Assembly: GCF_017565745.1 (NCBI RefSeq)
Contig: NZ_JAGDYM010000013.1
Span: forward strand, 1 to 64,000
Length of the DNA stretch: 64,000 bases
Source of the DNA: Leucobacter weissii
GTDB lineage: Bacteria > Actinomycetota > Actinomycetes > Actinomycetales > Microbacteriaceae
Reading direction: 5' to 3'
A program made the position numbers and the translations under genes. Position 1 is the stretch's first letter, and every line of letters begins with the position of its first letter. The notes beneath the pieces are model-generated. The model worked only from the letters and a program-made list of their open reading frames with translations. It was not told the origin of the DNA and did not search any database. Shown piece by piece: positions 30,943 through 39,441 of this stretch.

Positions 30943-32892
30943 TCAGCCCGGCCGGTCGAGATCCCAGGATTCGAGTCGCCGCAGCAGGCTGGTCTTCTTC
31001 TCCGCGTGGGCCTGCATGCGTCCCAGGACATCGTCGAGGGCGCGCACCGCGGTCACGATGAAGGGCCCCTTGTTGAGCATGACCGCCTCGGCTCGCTGCG
31101 ATTCGGCCGCATCGGTGATCTCGGCGCGCGTCGGCAGCCCGGTCTTCGCCAGTTGCTCGAGCACCTGCGTCGCCCAGATGACCGGCACGCCGGCCGCCTC
31201 GCACAGCCACAGGATCTCCTGCTGCACCTCGGCCATCCGCTCGAATCCGATCTCGACCGCCAGATCCCCGCGCGCGATCATCACGCCGATCCTGGGCCAG
31301 CTCATCGCCGCCAGCAGGATCTGCGGCAGATTGCGGAACCCGCGCACCGTCTCGATCTTGAGCACCAGCCCGAAGTCGCGGTCCGCTGCGGGCGAAGCGC
31401 CCAGCAGCTCGATGATCTCCTCGACGTCCGAGGCCGAGTTGACGAACGAGACGTTCACCAGGTCGGCGTGCTCGGCGACGAATGCGAGGTCGGCGCGGTC
31501 CTGGGCGGTGAGCGCGGAGATCGGGAGCACGGTATCGGGCAGGTTGATGCCCTTCTCCGCGCGCAGCTTGCTGCCGCCCGGAGCCGTCCGCTCGATCCGC
31601 ACCTCGATGCGTTCCGGGTCCGCGCCTGCGACCCTTCCCTCGATCGCGCCGTCGTCGAGCAGCACGCGCTGACCCGGCAGGACCGCGTCGAAGACCTCGG
31701 GCAGCGTGCAGCCGATCCTGGCCGGGCCATCCGGATCGACCGAGAGGGCCTCCGCGGTTCGGAGCAGCTCCAGCGTGTCGCCCCGGTGCAGCCGCAGTGC
31801 GCGTTCGAGCGGCGGGAGGACGCCGATCCGTAGGAGCGGTTCCCCCTCCCCGGCGGCGCGGAGCTCGGTCCCCGCGACCAGGTAGGTGGTCTTCACCGAG
31901 CTCACCAGCAGGCCGTTCGGACCGCGATACAGGATGCGCAGGCGCCGCCGCGACCCGCGAGCATCCGTGAGGCGCAGCGAATCGACCCCGTCGCCGGGCA
32001 GTCTCTCGCCCGGATCGACCGGTAAGACGGTCGCGGCCGCGGCCTGAGCCGAGAGACCGAGCTCGCGCAGCGCCGAGAGATCCGCCTCGTCCGGGCCCCG
32101 CGGCGTCACCTCGGCCTCTGCCGCCTCCGAGCCGGATGGGCTCAGCCAGGCGACGGCCGCGGCGACCACCCGCCCGTACTCGTCTCGTCGAGGCTTGAGG
32201 CGCAGGACGCCGGGCGCACTCGCGAGCGGGCCGGTGCGCAGCTTCGGTCCGCCCAGGTCCATGCTCACCCTGAGCGGACGGCCCGCCCGCCCGGCCTCGG
32301 CGCGGGCGCGATCGATGATCGCCTGCCAGGTCTCGGGAGCGTCGTGCGCGCAGTTCACCCGGATGAGATCCATGCCCGCCCCGACGAGATCCGGCAGGAG
32401 AGCGGGATCATCGGCCGCGTGCGACGGCATCGTCACCATGATGCGGGTGTATCGCGCGTCGCGACGGGCGCCGAGGCATCGATCCGCGGCCTCGGCGAGT
32501 CTCGCCGCGCCGTCCGGTACGCCGTCGGCGTCGCGATCCAGGGGAGAGCCGTGAGCCGGTTCGTCGCGGGGCCTCCCCGTCAGTGCGCGTGCGGCGGTCC
32601 GGGCGGCGCTGACGCTGGCAAGCACGTGGGCCTCGCTGCGTCCGAGGCTCGAGAGGCCGTAGAGCGAGAGCGCCGACTGGACGGGGCGGAGATCGCGGGC
32701 ACGCAGCGTCACGTAGTGCACCAGGTTGCGCGCGTTCTCCGTCCAGACGGAGTCGACCGAGCCGATCGCGTCGGCGTGGCGGAGCTCCGCCTCGTGCAGC
32801 GCCGCGTGCAGCGCGTCGAGGTGCCGCTGCAGCCAGGGCAGCCGATCGCCGGGGTTCGCGGGCAACGTTGCGGGGGCACTGGGTTCGCTCAT
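30943..32892 (-). CDS. Pyruvate kinase-like protein with long N-terminal extension
   Basis: A 649-residue protein whose second part matches the pyruvate kinase barrel. Recognisable but divergent motifs are IRVNCAHD (usually RxNFSHG), MDLGGPKLRTG, LKIET, and the well-kept MIARGDLAVEIGFERM and VIWATQVLEQLAKTGLPTRAEITDAA. About 150 residues precede the barrel and carry no obvious domain, and the normal C-terminal regulatory domain is absent. It therefore may make pyruvate and ATP from phosphoenolpyruvate without the usual allosteric control, or act on a related enolpyruvate. It is monocistronic. The organism presumably has a standard pyruvate kinase elsewhere. Confidence 0.78.
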   Translation of the reverse strand: MSEPSAPATLPANPGDRLPWLQRHLDALHAALHEAELRHADAIGSVDSVWTENARNLVHYVTLRARDLRPVQSALSLYGLSSLGRSEAHVLASVSAARTAARALTGRPRDEPAHGSPLDRDADGVPDGAARLAEAADRCLGARRDARYTRIMVTMPSHAADDPALLPDLVGAGMDLIRVNCAHDAPETWQAIIDRARAEAGRAGRPLRVSMDLGGPKLRTGPLASAPGVLRLKPRRDEYGRVVAAAVAWLSPSGSEAAEAEVTPRGPDEADLSALRELGLSAQAAAATVLPVDPGERLPGDGVDSLRLTDARGSRRRLRILYRGPNGLLVSSVKTTYLVAGTELRAAGEGEPLLRIGVLPPLERALRLHRGDTLELLRTAEALSVDPDGPARIGCTLPEVFDAVLPGQRVLLDDGAIEGRVAGADPERIEVRIERTAPGGSKLRAEKGINLPDTVLPISALTAQDRADLAFVAEHADLVNVSFVNSASDVEEIIELLGASPAADRDFGLVLKIETVRGFRNLPQILLAAMSWPRIGVMIARGDLAVEIGFERMAEVQQEILWLCEAAGVPVIWATQVLEQLAKTGLPTRAEITDAAESQRAEAVMLNKGPFIVTAVRALDDVLGRMQAHAEKKTSLLRRLESWDLDRPG

Positions 32893-32998
32893 CGCTGACT
32901 CCCGAGTCGTCGAGCGCCTACTCGTCAGTGCACACCCGTCAGGGCATGCGCGTCAAGCCTAGCGCCTCGGTTCCGTCTCCGACCAGCTTCGCGGCGGA

Positions 32999-34093
32999 TC
33001 AGAACCAGACGAGGTACTCGAGGATCACCGGGTCCGATGCATCCCCGTCCGCGGAGCCGATGCCGATGCGCTCGGAGGCGATCAGCCCCATCTCCGCCGA
33101 GAGCACGAGCACCTCGCGGATCCCCGACTCGCGGGAGTCGGCGCTGAAGCTCACTCCGTCTCTGCCGAGCCGGTCTGCGACGCTCCCGTCGACGCGTATC
33201 CCGGGCAGCGTTGCGAGGAATTCGATGAGTCCGGCCTGCGCCGCCCGGTCGAGATCGTGCTCGCTGCGAAGCCTGGTCGTGGCCTGGAAGTAGTCGGCGG
33301 CGCTCGGACTCGAGGCGAGGTCACCCTCCTCCCGGAGAAGGGCGCCCCAGTCCTCGACGGACTCGGGCACCGAGAAACCGCTCTGCGACTGATCCGATGT
33401 GGGCTCCGCACGACCGATCGGAGTCTCGCCCGCGGCGGACATCAGGTCCCACAGATCCTCGCCCGCAGCGTCGGTCTCGAGAACGCGTCGTTCGACGGTG
33501 ACGGATCCGTCGGGCTGGATCAGGCGTTCCACGAGCACGGGCGGCGTCAGGGCGGCCGTCTCATCGTCCGCGGCCGACAGCTCCGAGGCGGTCGACGTTT
33601 CCGGGGTCGTCGACCACCTGAGGAGACGCACGGTCGCCTCCCCCCGGTCCAGGGAGTAGGAGGAGTCCGTCCTCCCGATCTGCTCCCGGACGTCGTCCGA
33701 ACCGCGCTGCGATCCGCTCTCGAGGGACTGGCTCAACGACATCAGCAACTTCTCCGGTTCCTCATCGACGGATTGGGCGGCATCCCGATCGGCGCCCGCG
33801 GAGTGGAGTTCCCCGGACGTCGCGCCGCCGATCAGCGGGGAGACGGCGAGCACCGCCACCAGAAGGGACGCCGCGAGCGCCAGCAGGACCGGTGCCCGGC
33901 GCCGCAGGAATCCGAATCCGAGGCCCGCTCTCGTCGGCGTGCGGAGACGTGGATCCGAGGGCTCGGCATCCTCCGGGGTTCGCAGGGCGGCCATGCGCGC
34001 ACGCGCCTCGGCGCCGGGGGGTGCGTCGAGCGGCGTGAGGGCCGGATCGAGCTGTGCCATGATCTCCGCGAGGGAGTCCTGCCTGCGGGTCAT
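32999..34093 (-). CDS. Membrane-anchored partner of the ECF sigma factor
   Basis: A 364-residue protein with a cytoplasmic N-terminal part (about 60 residues), one transmembrane helix (roughly 65-90, LLALAASLLVAVLAVSPLIG) and a large polar outer domain rich in Ser, Glu and Asp. It resembles the CU044_5270-type proteins found next to ECF sigma genes. Its start overlaps the stop of the sigma-factor gene (ATGA). It probably senses an envelope signal and holds or releases the sigma factor, though I see no classical zinc-binding anti-sigma motif. Confidence 0.65.
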   Translation of the reverse strand: MTRRQDSLAEIMAQLDPALTPLDAPPGAEARARMAALRTPEDAEPSDPRLRTPTRAGLGFGFLRRRAPVLLALAASLLVAVLAVSPLIGGATSGELHSAGADRDAAQSVDEEPEKLLMSLSQSLESGSQRGSDDVREQIGRTDSSYSLDRGEATVRLLRWSTTPETSTASELSAADDETAALTPPVLVERLIQPDGSVTVERRVLETDAAGEDLWDLMSAAGETPIGRAEPTSDQSQSGFSVPESVEDWGALLREEGDLASSPSAADYFQATTRLRSEHDLDRAAQAGLIEFLATLPGIRVDGSVADRLGRDGVSFSADSRESGIREVLVLSAEMGLIASERIGIGSADGDASDPVILEYLVWF

Positions 34094-34608
34094 ACGCGCG
34101 CCCCTCGAGCCTCGGTGCTCGGCGTCGCGTCGTCGAGGAGGCTCCGCAGTCGACGGCGTGCGCGGCTGAGGATCGCCCAGGCCGCCGCGACGGTGCAGGA
34201 GAGCGTTGCCGCGATCTCCGCGGCGCTGAGTCCTTCCCAGTAGCTCAGCATGATCACCTTCCGTTCTCGTTCCGATAGCTTCAGCAGCGCTTCGTGGAGC
34301 GCGAGGCGTTCCAGATGCCCGGGGTCGTCGGCTCGGTCTTCGAGTCGCCGCTCCAACGCGACGCGGACCGCGGTTCGCCGCTCCTCGCTGCGGTAGCGGT
34401 CCGCGATCTTGTTGGCGGCGATCCGATACAGCAGCGGAAGCTCGACGGGTTTCCGTCGCCGGTACAGGTCCCACGCCGCCGTGAAGGTCTCGGCCGCGAT
34501 GTCCTCGGCGATCACCGCCGAGGGCACGCGCCGCTCGGCGTACCGCCGCACCAGCGAGTAGTACGCCTCGAACAGGTGCTCGAAGGTGTCGAGCCCGGAC
34601 TCGCTCAT
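34090..34608 (-). CDS. ECF RNA polymerase sigma factor
   Basis: A 172-residue ECF sigma factor, normal in length. Region 2 includes LFEAYYSLVRRYAERRV and AEDIAAETFTAAWDLYRRR; region 4 has LSERERKVIMLSYWEGLSAAEIAATL. The start at 34608 (MSESGLDTFEH) is supported by family length; a very long frame extends rightwards across the photolyase gene on the other strand and is an artefact. It overlaps the membrane partner gene by ATGA. Target promoters cannot be predicted here. Confidence 0.88.
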   Translation of the reverse strand: MSESGLDTFEHLFEAYYSLVRRYAERRVPSAVIAEDIAAETFTAAWDLYRRRKPVELPLLYRIAANKIADRYRSEERRTAVRVALERRLEDRADDPGHLERLALHEALLKLSERERKVIMLSYWEGLSAAEIAATLSCTVAAAWAILSRARRRLRSLLDDATPSTEARGARV

Positions 34609-34830
34609 AGCCTCAGTCTGCCAAACCGGATCGCCGTCCCCCTCGCTCCCGCTGCCGGTGCGCGCCGATGAAGTCGCTTCACCCTGTCTATCGCCCGGGC
34701 ATCGGGATCCTGACAGAGAGTTTTCCGTGGCCCCGGCGCGGGCGACCTCGTCGAGTCCGTCCGCGAGCGGATCGTCGTGCATGCCCCGGCCGAGCAGCCC
34801 GGGCGGAGCCGCCTCGCCTAGGATGGTCGC

Positions 34831-36165
34831 ATGGCGACGGTCGTGTGGTTCAGGGACGACCTGCGGATCTCGGATCACCCGGCGCTGCTCGAAGCGTCGC
34901 TGGATCCGGACGGCCTCGTCTGCGTCTACATCCTCGACGAGGAGTCTCCGGGCATTCGTCCGCTCGGCGGCGCGGCGAAGTGGTGGCTGCACCATTCGTT
35001 GTCGGCGCTGGATGAGGACCTGCGCGGACTCGGGGCGCCCCTGGTGCTCCGACGCGGCCCGGCGGAGGAGGTCCTGCCCGAGCTGGTCGCGGAGGCGAGC
35101 GCCGATCGCGTGCTCTGGAATCGGCGATACGGCGCGGCCGAGCGCGCCCTCGACACGCGCCTCAAGAGTGCGCTGCGCGAGCGCGGCGTCGCCGCGCACT
35201 CCTTCGCGGCGAGCCTGCTGCACGAGCCCTGGACGGTGCAGACCGGCGCCGGCGAGCACTTCAAGGTGTACTCTCCGTTCTGGCGGGCCTGCCTGGCCGG
35301 ACCGCCGCCCCGCGCTCCGCTCGCCGCGCCCGGCGCGCTGCGGTCCTCCGGTTCGCTCGGCGGAGCGGAACTCGCGGAGTGGGGCCTGACACCGGAGGCG
35401 CACGACTGGGCGACCGGCCTGGCGGAGCGCTGGAGGCCGGGGGAGAGCTCCGCCGAGCGCGCGCTCGAGCGCTTCTTGACCGGTTCTGCCGATCGCTATG
35501 CTGCGGAGCGCGACCTGCCGGGATCCGACGCCGTCTCGGGGCTCTCCCCGCACCTGCGCTGGGGCGAGATCAGCCCGCACACGGTCTGGCATCGCGCGAT
35601 CGCGAGCGGGCGGGACGTGGGGATGTTCCTCTCGGAGCTGGGCTGGCGGGAGTTCGCCTGGCACACGCTCTTCCATCGTCCGGAGCTCGCGGATCGCAAC
35701 CTCGACGCCCGCTTCGACGCGTTCCCCTGGCGGAGTCTCGATGCGGAGGAGTGGACGGCGTGGCGCTTCGGGCGGACCGGCATCCCGCTGGTCGACGCCG
35801 GTATGCGAGAGCTCTGGCGGACCGGCACGATGCACAACCGCGTGCGGATGGTGGTCGCCTCCTTCCTCACCAAGAACCTCCTCGCGGACTGGCGCGCCGG
35901 GGAGCGCTGGTTCTGGGACACGCTGGTCGACGCCGACGCGGCGAGCAATCCGTTCAACTGGCAGTGGGTCGCCGGCTGCGGCGCCGACGCGGCGCCCTAC
36001 TTCCGGATCTTCAATCCGCTCACCCAGCAGCAGAAGTTCGACGCGGACGGCGCGTACGTGGATCTCTGGGCGCCGGACAGCCTCGCGCTGGCGCCGCTCG
36101 TGGATCTGAAGGAGAGTCGGCGCCGGGCGCTCGACGCCTTCGACGAGATGAAACGGTCGGGCTGA
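34831..36165 (+). CDS. phr: Deoxyribodipyrimidine photolyase
   Basis: A 444-residue class I photolyase/cryptochrome that uses light and FAD to split cyclobutane pyrimidine dimers. The N-terminal antenna-binding Rossmann part begins VVWFRDDLRISDHPALL. The C-terminal FAD domain contains LGWREFAWHTLFH, TGIPLVDAGMRELW, MHNRVRMVVASFLTKNLL, WRAGERWFWDTLVDAD and NPFNWQWVAGCGADAAPYFRIFNP, with the tryptophans of the electron-transfer chain. Length is normal. It fits an organism exposed to light, as does the nearby carotenoid cluster. The promoter region 34609-34830 is shared with the divergent sigma gene. Confidence 0.94.
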   Translation: MATVVWFRDDLRISDHPALLEASLDPDGLVCVYILDEESPGIRPLGGAAKWWLHHSLSALDEDLRGLGAPLVLRRGPAEEVLPELVAEASADRVLWNRRYGAAERALDTRLKSALRERGVAAHSFAASLLHEPWTVQTGAGEHFKVYSPFWRACLAGPPPRAPLAAPGALRSSGSLGGAELAEWGLTPEAHDWATGLAERWRPGESSAERALERFLTGSADRYAAERDLPGSDAVSGLSPHLRWGEISPHTVWHRAIASGRDVGMFLSELGWREFAWHTLFHRPELADRNLDARFDAFPWRSLDAEEWTAWRFGRTGIPLVDAGMRELWRTGTMHNRVRMVVASFLTKNLLADWRAGERWFWDTLVDADAASNPFNWQWVAGCGADAAPYFRIFNPLTQQQKFDADGAYVDLWAPDSLALAPLVDLKESRRRALDAFDEMKRSG

Positions 36166-36304
36166 GCGCGGCGGACAGAGATGTCGCACGAACGGCTGCG
36201 ACGCGCGGCCCGGCACGACCATTCGGGCGGCATGATCGCGGGGGAGCGCGCCCAGAGTCCGCTCGACCGAGGGCGGTATCTTTGAGACGAGGAACGGAGG
36301 CGCC

Positions 36305-37198
36305 ATGAGCCGCCACATCGTCATCGCCGGCTCGTCCGGTCTGATCGGAGGCGCGGTCGTCGCTGCCCTCCGCGAGGCGGGCGACCGCGTCACCCGCCTG
36401 GTCCGCCGGAGCCCGAGCGGCGTCGACGAGGCGCAGTGGAGTCCTGCGGATGGGCGGCTCGATCCCGCACTGCTCGACGGCGCGGACGCGGTGATCTCGC
36501 TGGGCGGCGCCAGCGTGGGGCGACTGCCCTGGACGTCGCGCTACCGCGATGAGATCCTGCGCTCCCGACTCGACGCTACCCGCACCATCGTCCGAGCGTT
36601 GGACGCGCTCGGCGGCGATCCGCCGCCCCTCCTGTCGGCCTCGGGCGCCGGCTTCTACGGCTCGGCGCCCGGCGCGGTGCTCACCGAGCGCTCTCCCGCG
36701 GGCACGACCTTCCTCGCCCGCGTGTGCGTGCAGTGGGAGCACGAGGCCCGCAAGATCGAGCATCGCACCCGGGTCGCGCTGCTGCGCACCGCGCCGGTGA
36801 TCCACCGCGACGGCGTGCTGAAGCCGATGATCACCCTGACGAGATCCGGGCTGGGCGGACCGCTCGGCGGCGGACGCCAGATCTGGCCCTGGATCTCGCT
36901 CGAGGACGAGGTGCGGGGGATCCTCCACGTGCTGGAACGGGGTCTCGCCGGACCGATCAACTTCACCGGCCCGGAGCCGGCCTCCCAGAACCGGATCGGC
37001 CGGGCGCTCGCCGAGGAGCTGCACCGGCCCTACTGGCTTCCGGCTCCCGCCTGGGGGCTGCGGCTCGTGCTGAGCCCCGCGGCGACCGAATCGCTGCTGA
37101 CCTCGGACGCCGATGTGCGGCCGGACGCGCTCACCGGTTCCGGGTTCGTCTTCTCCCACCCGACGCCGGAGCGGGCGATCGCCGCGGCACTGGGCTGA
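36305..37198 (+). CDS. TIGR01777 family NAD(P)-binding oxidoreductase (DUF1731)
   Basis: A 297-residue extended-SDR protein of the TIGR01777/YfcH family. The N-terminal Rossmann motif is AGSSGLIGGAVVAAL, a SASGAGFYGS motif lies near residue 116, and the DUF1731 end has the typical SPAATESLLTSDADVRPDALTGSGF-like pattern. A GGAGG element precedes the ATG. Family members are widespread but without a settled substrate; a role as a nucleotide-sugar-epimerase-like enzyme is often proposed. It is convergent with the mmpL gene, 80 bases away. Confidence 0.87.
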   Translation: MSRHIVIAGSSGLIGGAVVAALREAGDRVTRLVRRSPSGVDEAQWSPADGRLDPALLDGADAVISLGGASVGRLPWTSRYRDEILRSRLDATRTIVRALDALGGDPPPLLSASGAGFYGSAPGAVLTERSPAGTTFLARVCVQWEHEARKIEHRTRVALLRTAPVIHRDGVLKPMITLTRSGLGGPLGGGRQIWPWISLEDEVRGILHVLERGLAGPINFTGPEPASQNRIGRALAEELHRPYWLPAPAWGLRLVLSPAATESLLTSDADVRPDALTGSGFVFSHPTPERAIAAALG

Positions 37199-37278
37199 GC
37201 CGGGGCTCCGCTCGGAGCGCCGTTATCGCGCGACGGCCGCAGAGGCCGCTCCTCGGCGGGCCTTCGCGCGACACGTCT

Positions 37279-39441
37279 TCAACGGGCGTCGGGACCCGCG
37301 AGGCGGGACGGCCACCAGATCCGCCGGCCGATATCGGTGCCGAGCGCGGGCACCAGCAGGGCGCGCACCAGGAAGGTGTCGAGCAGCACCCCGAACGCGA
37401 CGATGAAGGCGATCTGCACGAGGAACAGGATCGGGATCACCGCGAGCGCGGCGAAGGTCGCGGCGAGCACGAGCCCCGCCGAGGTGATCACCCCGCCCGT
37501 GACGGCGAGGCCGCGGAGGATCCCGGGGCGAGTGCCGTGATCGAGCGACTCCTCCCTCACGCGCGTCATGAGGAAGATGTTGTAGTCGATGCCGAGCGCG
37601 ACCAGGAACACGAAGCTGTAGAGCGGTACCGCCGGGTCGGCTCCGGGGAAGCGGAAGACCTCGTTGAAGACGAGCGCGGCGACCCCGAGCGCGGTGCCGA
37701 AGGAGAGCACGGTCGTCGCCACCAGCAGCACCGGTGCGAGGATCGACCGCAGCAGCAGCATCAGGATCAGCAGGATCACGACGAGGACGAGCGGGATGAT
37801 CAGGGCGCGGTCGTGGATCGACGCGTCGTTCGTGTCGATCGCGGTCGCCGTGACCCCGCCCACGAGCGCGTCCGGCGCCGATGCCGCGAGATCGGCTCGC
37901 AGCTCTCGGACGGTCCCGGTCGCCTCGGGGGAGTCCGCCGCGGCGGAGAGGGTGGCCTGCAGCAGCACGACGCCGTCGACGACGGTGGGCTCCGGAACCG
38001 GCGTGCCCGGAGGTCCGAGCGGGATCACTCCTTCCGCGGTGACCGAGGCCGTTCCCGCCGGGGTGTCGTCGGTGCTCACGCTCACGCCGTCGATGCCGTC
38101 GAGGCCGAGCATCGCGTCGGCGACGGTCTGCAGACCCTCTTCGGGCGCTGCGACGTAGACGGGGCTCCCGGATCCGCCGGGGAAGTGCTCGCCGAGCGCC
38201 ACCTGGCCGTCCCGGGCCTGCGACTCGCCGAGCACGAGCTCCGACTGCGCCACACCGTCGGCGTTCAGCTGGGTCACCCCGAAGGCGCCGATCAGCAGGA
38301 CGATCGATGTGGTCAGCCACACGGCGCGCGGACGGCGGGCGATCAGGCGCCCGGCCCGTACCCACAGCCCCCGGCTCGGTACCCCGCCCTCCGCCGCGAC
38401 GACCTCCGGCTCGAAGCGGGGCCGTCGCGGCCAGTAGGCCGTTCGGCCGAACGCGAGCAGGATCGCGGGCAGGAGGGTGAGCGCGGCCAGCATGGCGAAC
38501 ACGATGCCGATCGCGGCGACCGGACCGAGGGTGCTGTTCGACTTCAGATCGCTCAGCAGCAGGCAGAGCAGCCCCGCGATCACGGTTCCGCCGGAGGCGA
38601 GGATGGGCTCGAACGAGCCGCGCACCGCACCGATCACGGCGTCCCAGCGACGCTCGCTGATGCGCAGCTGCTCTCGGTAGCGGGCGACGACGAGCAGCGA
38701 GTAGTCGGTGGCCGCACCGATCACCAGGATGAAGAGGATGCCCTGGGTCTGACCGCTGAGCAGCAGCACGCCCGCCTTCGCGAGCCACCACACCGCGAGC
38801 AGCGCGACGGTCAGTGCGAAGAGGCTCGTCGACAGGACCGCGACGGGCAGCAGCAGCGAGCGGTAGACGACGATGAGGATGATGAACACGGCGGCGAGGG
38901 CGACGGCGAGCAGCAGCCCGTCGATCCCCGAGAACGCTTCGACCAGGTCGGCGGTGAATCCCGCCGGGCCCGTGACGAAGACCGCGATGTTCTCGGGCAC
39001 TGCGGAGCGCAGCGCTTCGTGCACCGCAGCGACGAGCTCGCCCACCTCGCCGTCCGCGTCGATCGGCACGAATGCCTGCGCGGCGAGTCCGTCATCCGAG
39101 GGGATCAGCGGCGAGAGGTCCGAGCCGACGCCGTCGAGGTCCGAGAGCGCCGCCACAGCGGTCTGAGACGCATCGAGTTCCGCATCGGTGAGGGGAGTCG
39201 AGGCGGTGAGCACCACGACCGCCGGGATGGCGTCGGAGTCGGAGAACTCCGGGAGCAGTTGCTGCACCTGCGTGGCGTCGGCCGATTCGGGCAGGTAGCT
39301 GGTCTGGTCGTTCGAGGAGACCTCGCCGACCTTTCCGAAGTAGGGCCCGCCGATCGCCGCGCCCGTGAACCAGAGCAGGATGACGATGGCCGGGAGCAGG
39401 ACGCGCAGCGGGCGCGCGGCGGTGCGGTGCGGTGCGTTCAT
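37279..39441 (-). CDS. MMPL family RND transporter of the carotenoid cluster
   Basis: A 720-residue RND-superfamily transporter with two repeats, each a transmembrane helix plus a large outer domain followed by a bundle of helices (about twelve in total). MMPL motifs include GAATDYSLLVVARYREQLR in the first half and LGIDYNIFLMTRVREES in the second, carrying the Asp-Tyr pair used in proton relay. It ends the carotenoid operon, overlapping crtYf/crtEb by ATGA. An mmpL gene also sits inside the decaprenoxanthin cluster of Corynebacterium glutamicum, so a role in moving C50 carotenoid or related lipids is plausible but unproven. Confidence 0.9.
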   Translation of the reverse strand: MNAPHRTAARPLRVLLPAIVILLWFTGAAIGGPYFGKVGEVSSNDQTSYLPESADATQVQQLLPEFSDSDAIPAVVVLTASTPLTDAELDASQTAVAALSDLDGVGSDLSPLIPSDDGLAAQAFVPIDADGEVGELVAAVHEALRSAVPENIAVFVTGPAGFTADLVEAFSGIDGLLLAVALAAVFIILIVVYRSLLLPVAVLSTSLFALTVALLAVWWLAKAGVLLLSGQTQGILFILVIGAATDYSLLVVARYREQLRISERRWDAVIGAVRGSFEPILASGGTVIAGLLCLLLSDLKSNSTLGPVAAIGIVFAMLAALTLLPAILLAFGRTAYWPRRPRFEPEVVAAEGGVPSRGLWVRAGRLIARRPRAVWLTTSIVLLIGAFGVTQLNADGVAQSELVLGESQARDGQVALGEHFPGGSGSPVYVAAPEEGLQTVADAMLGLDGIDGVSVSTDDTPAGTASVTAEGVIPLGPPGTPVPEPTVVDGVVLLQATLSAAADSPEATGTVRELRADLAASAPDALVGGVTATAIDTNDASIHDRALIIPLVLVVILLILMLLLRSILAPVLLVATTVLSFGTALGVAALVFNEVFRFPGADPAVPLYSFVFLVALGIDYNIFLMTRVREESLDHGTRPGILRGLAVTGGVITSAGLVLAATFAALAVIPILFLVQIAFIVAFGVLLDTFLVRALLVPALGTDIGRRIWWPSRLAGPDAR

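Noticed and set aside
29220-31031. 603-residue version of the ECF42 sigma factor
   Set aside because: The extra N-terminal part overlaps the DGPF gene and part of the pyruvate-kinase-like gene; the overlap start at 30452 is the family norm.
34090-36393. ECF sigma factor read as a 767-residue fusion
   Set aside because: Everything upstream of the codon at 34608 lies antisense to the photolyase gene; the normal ECF length starts at 34608.
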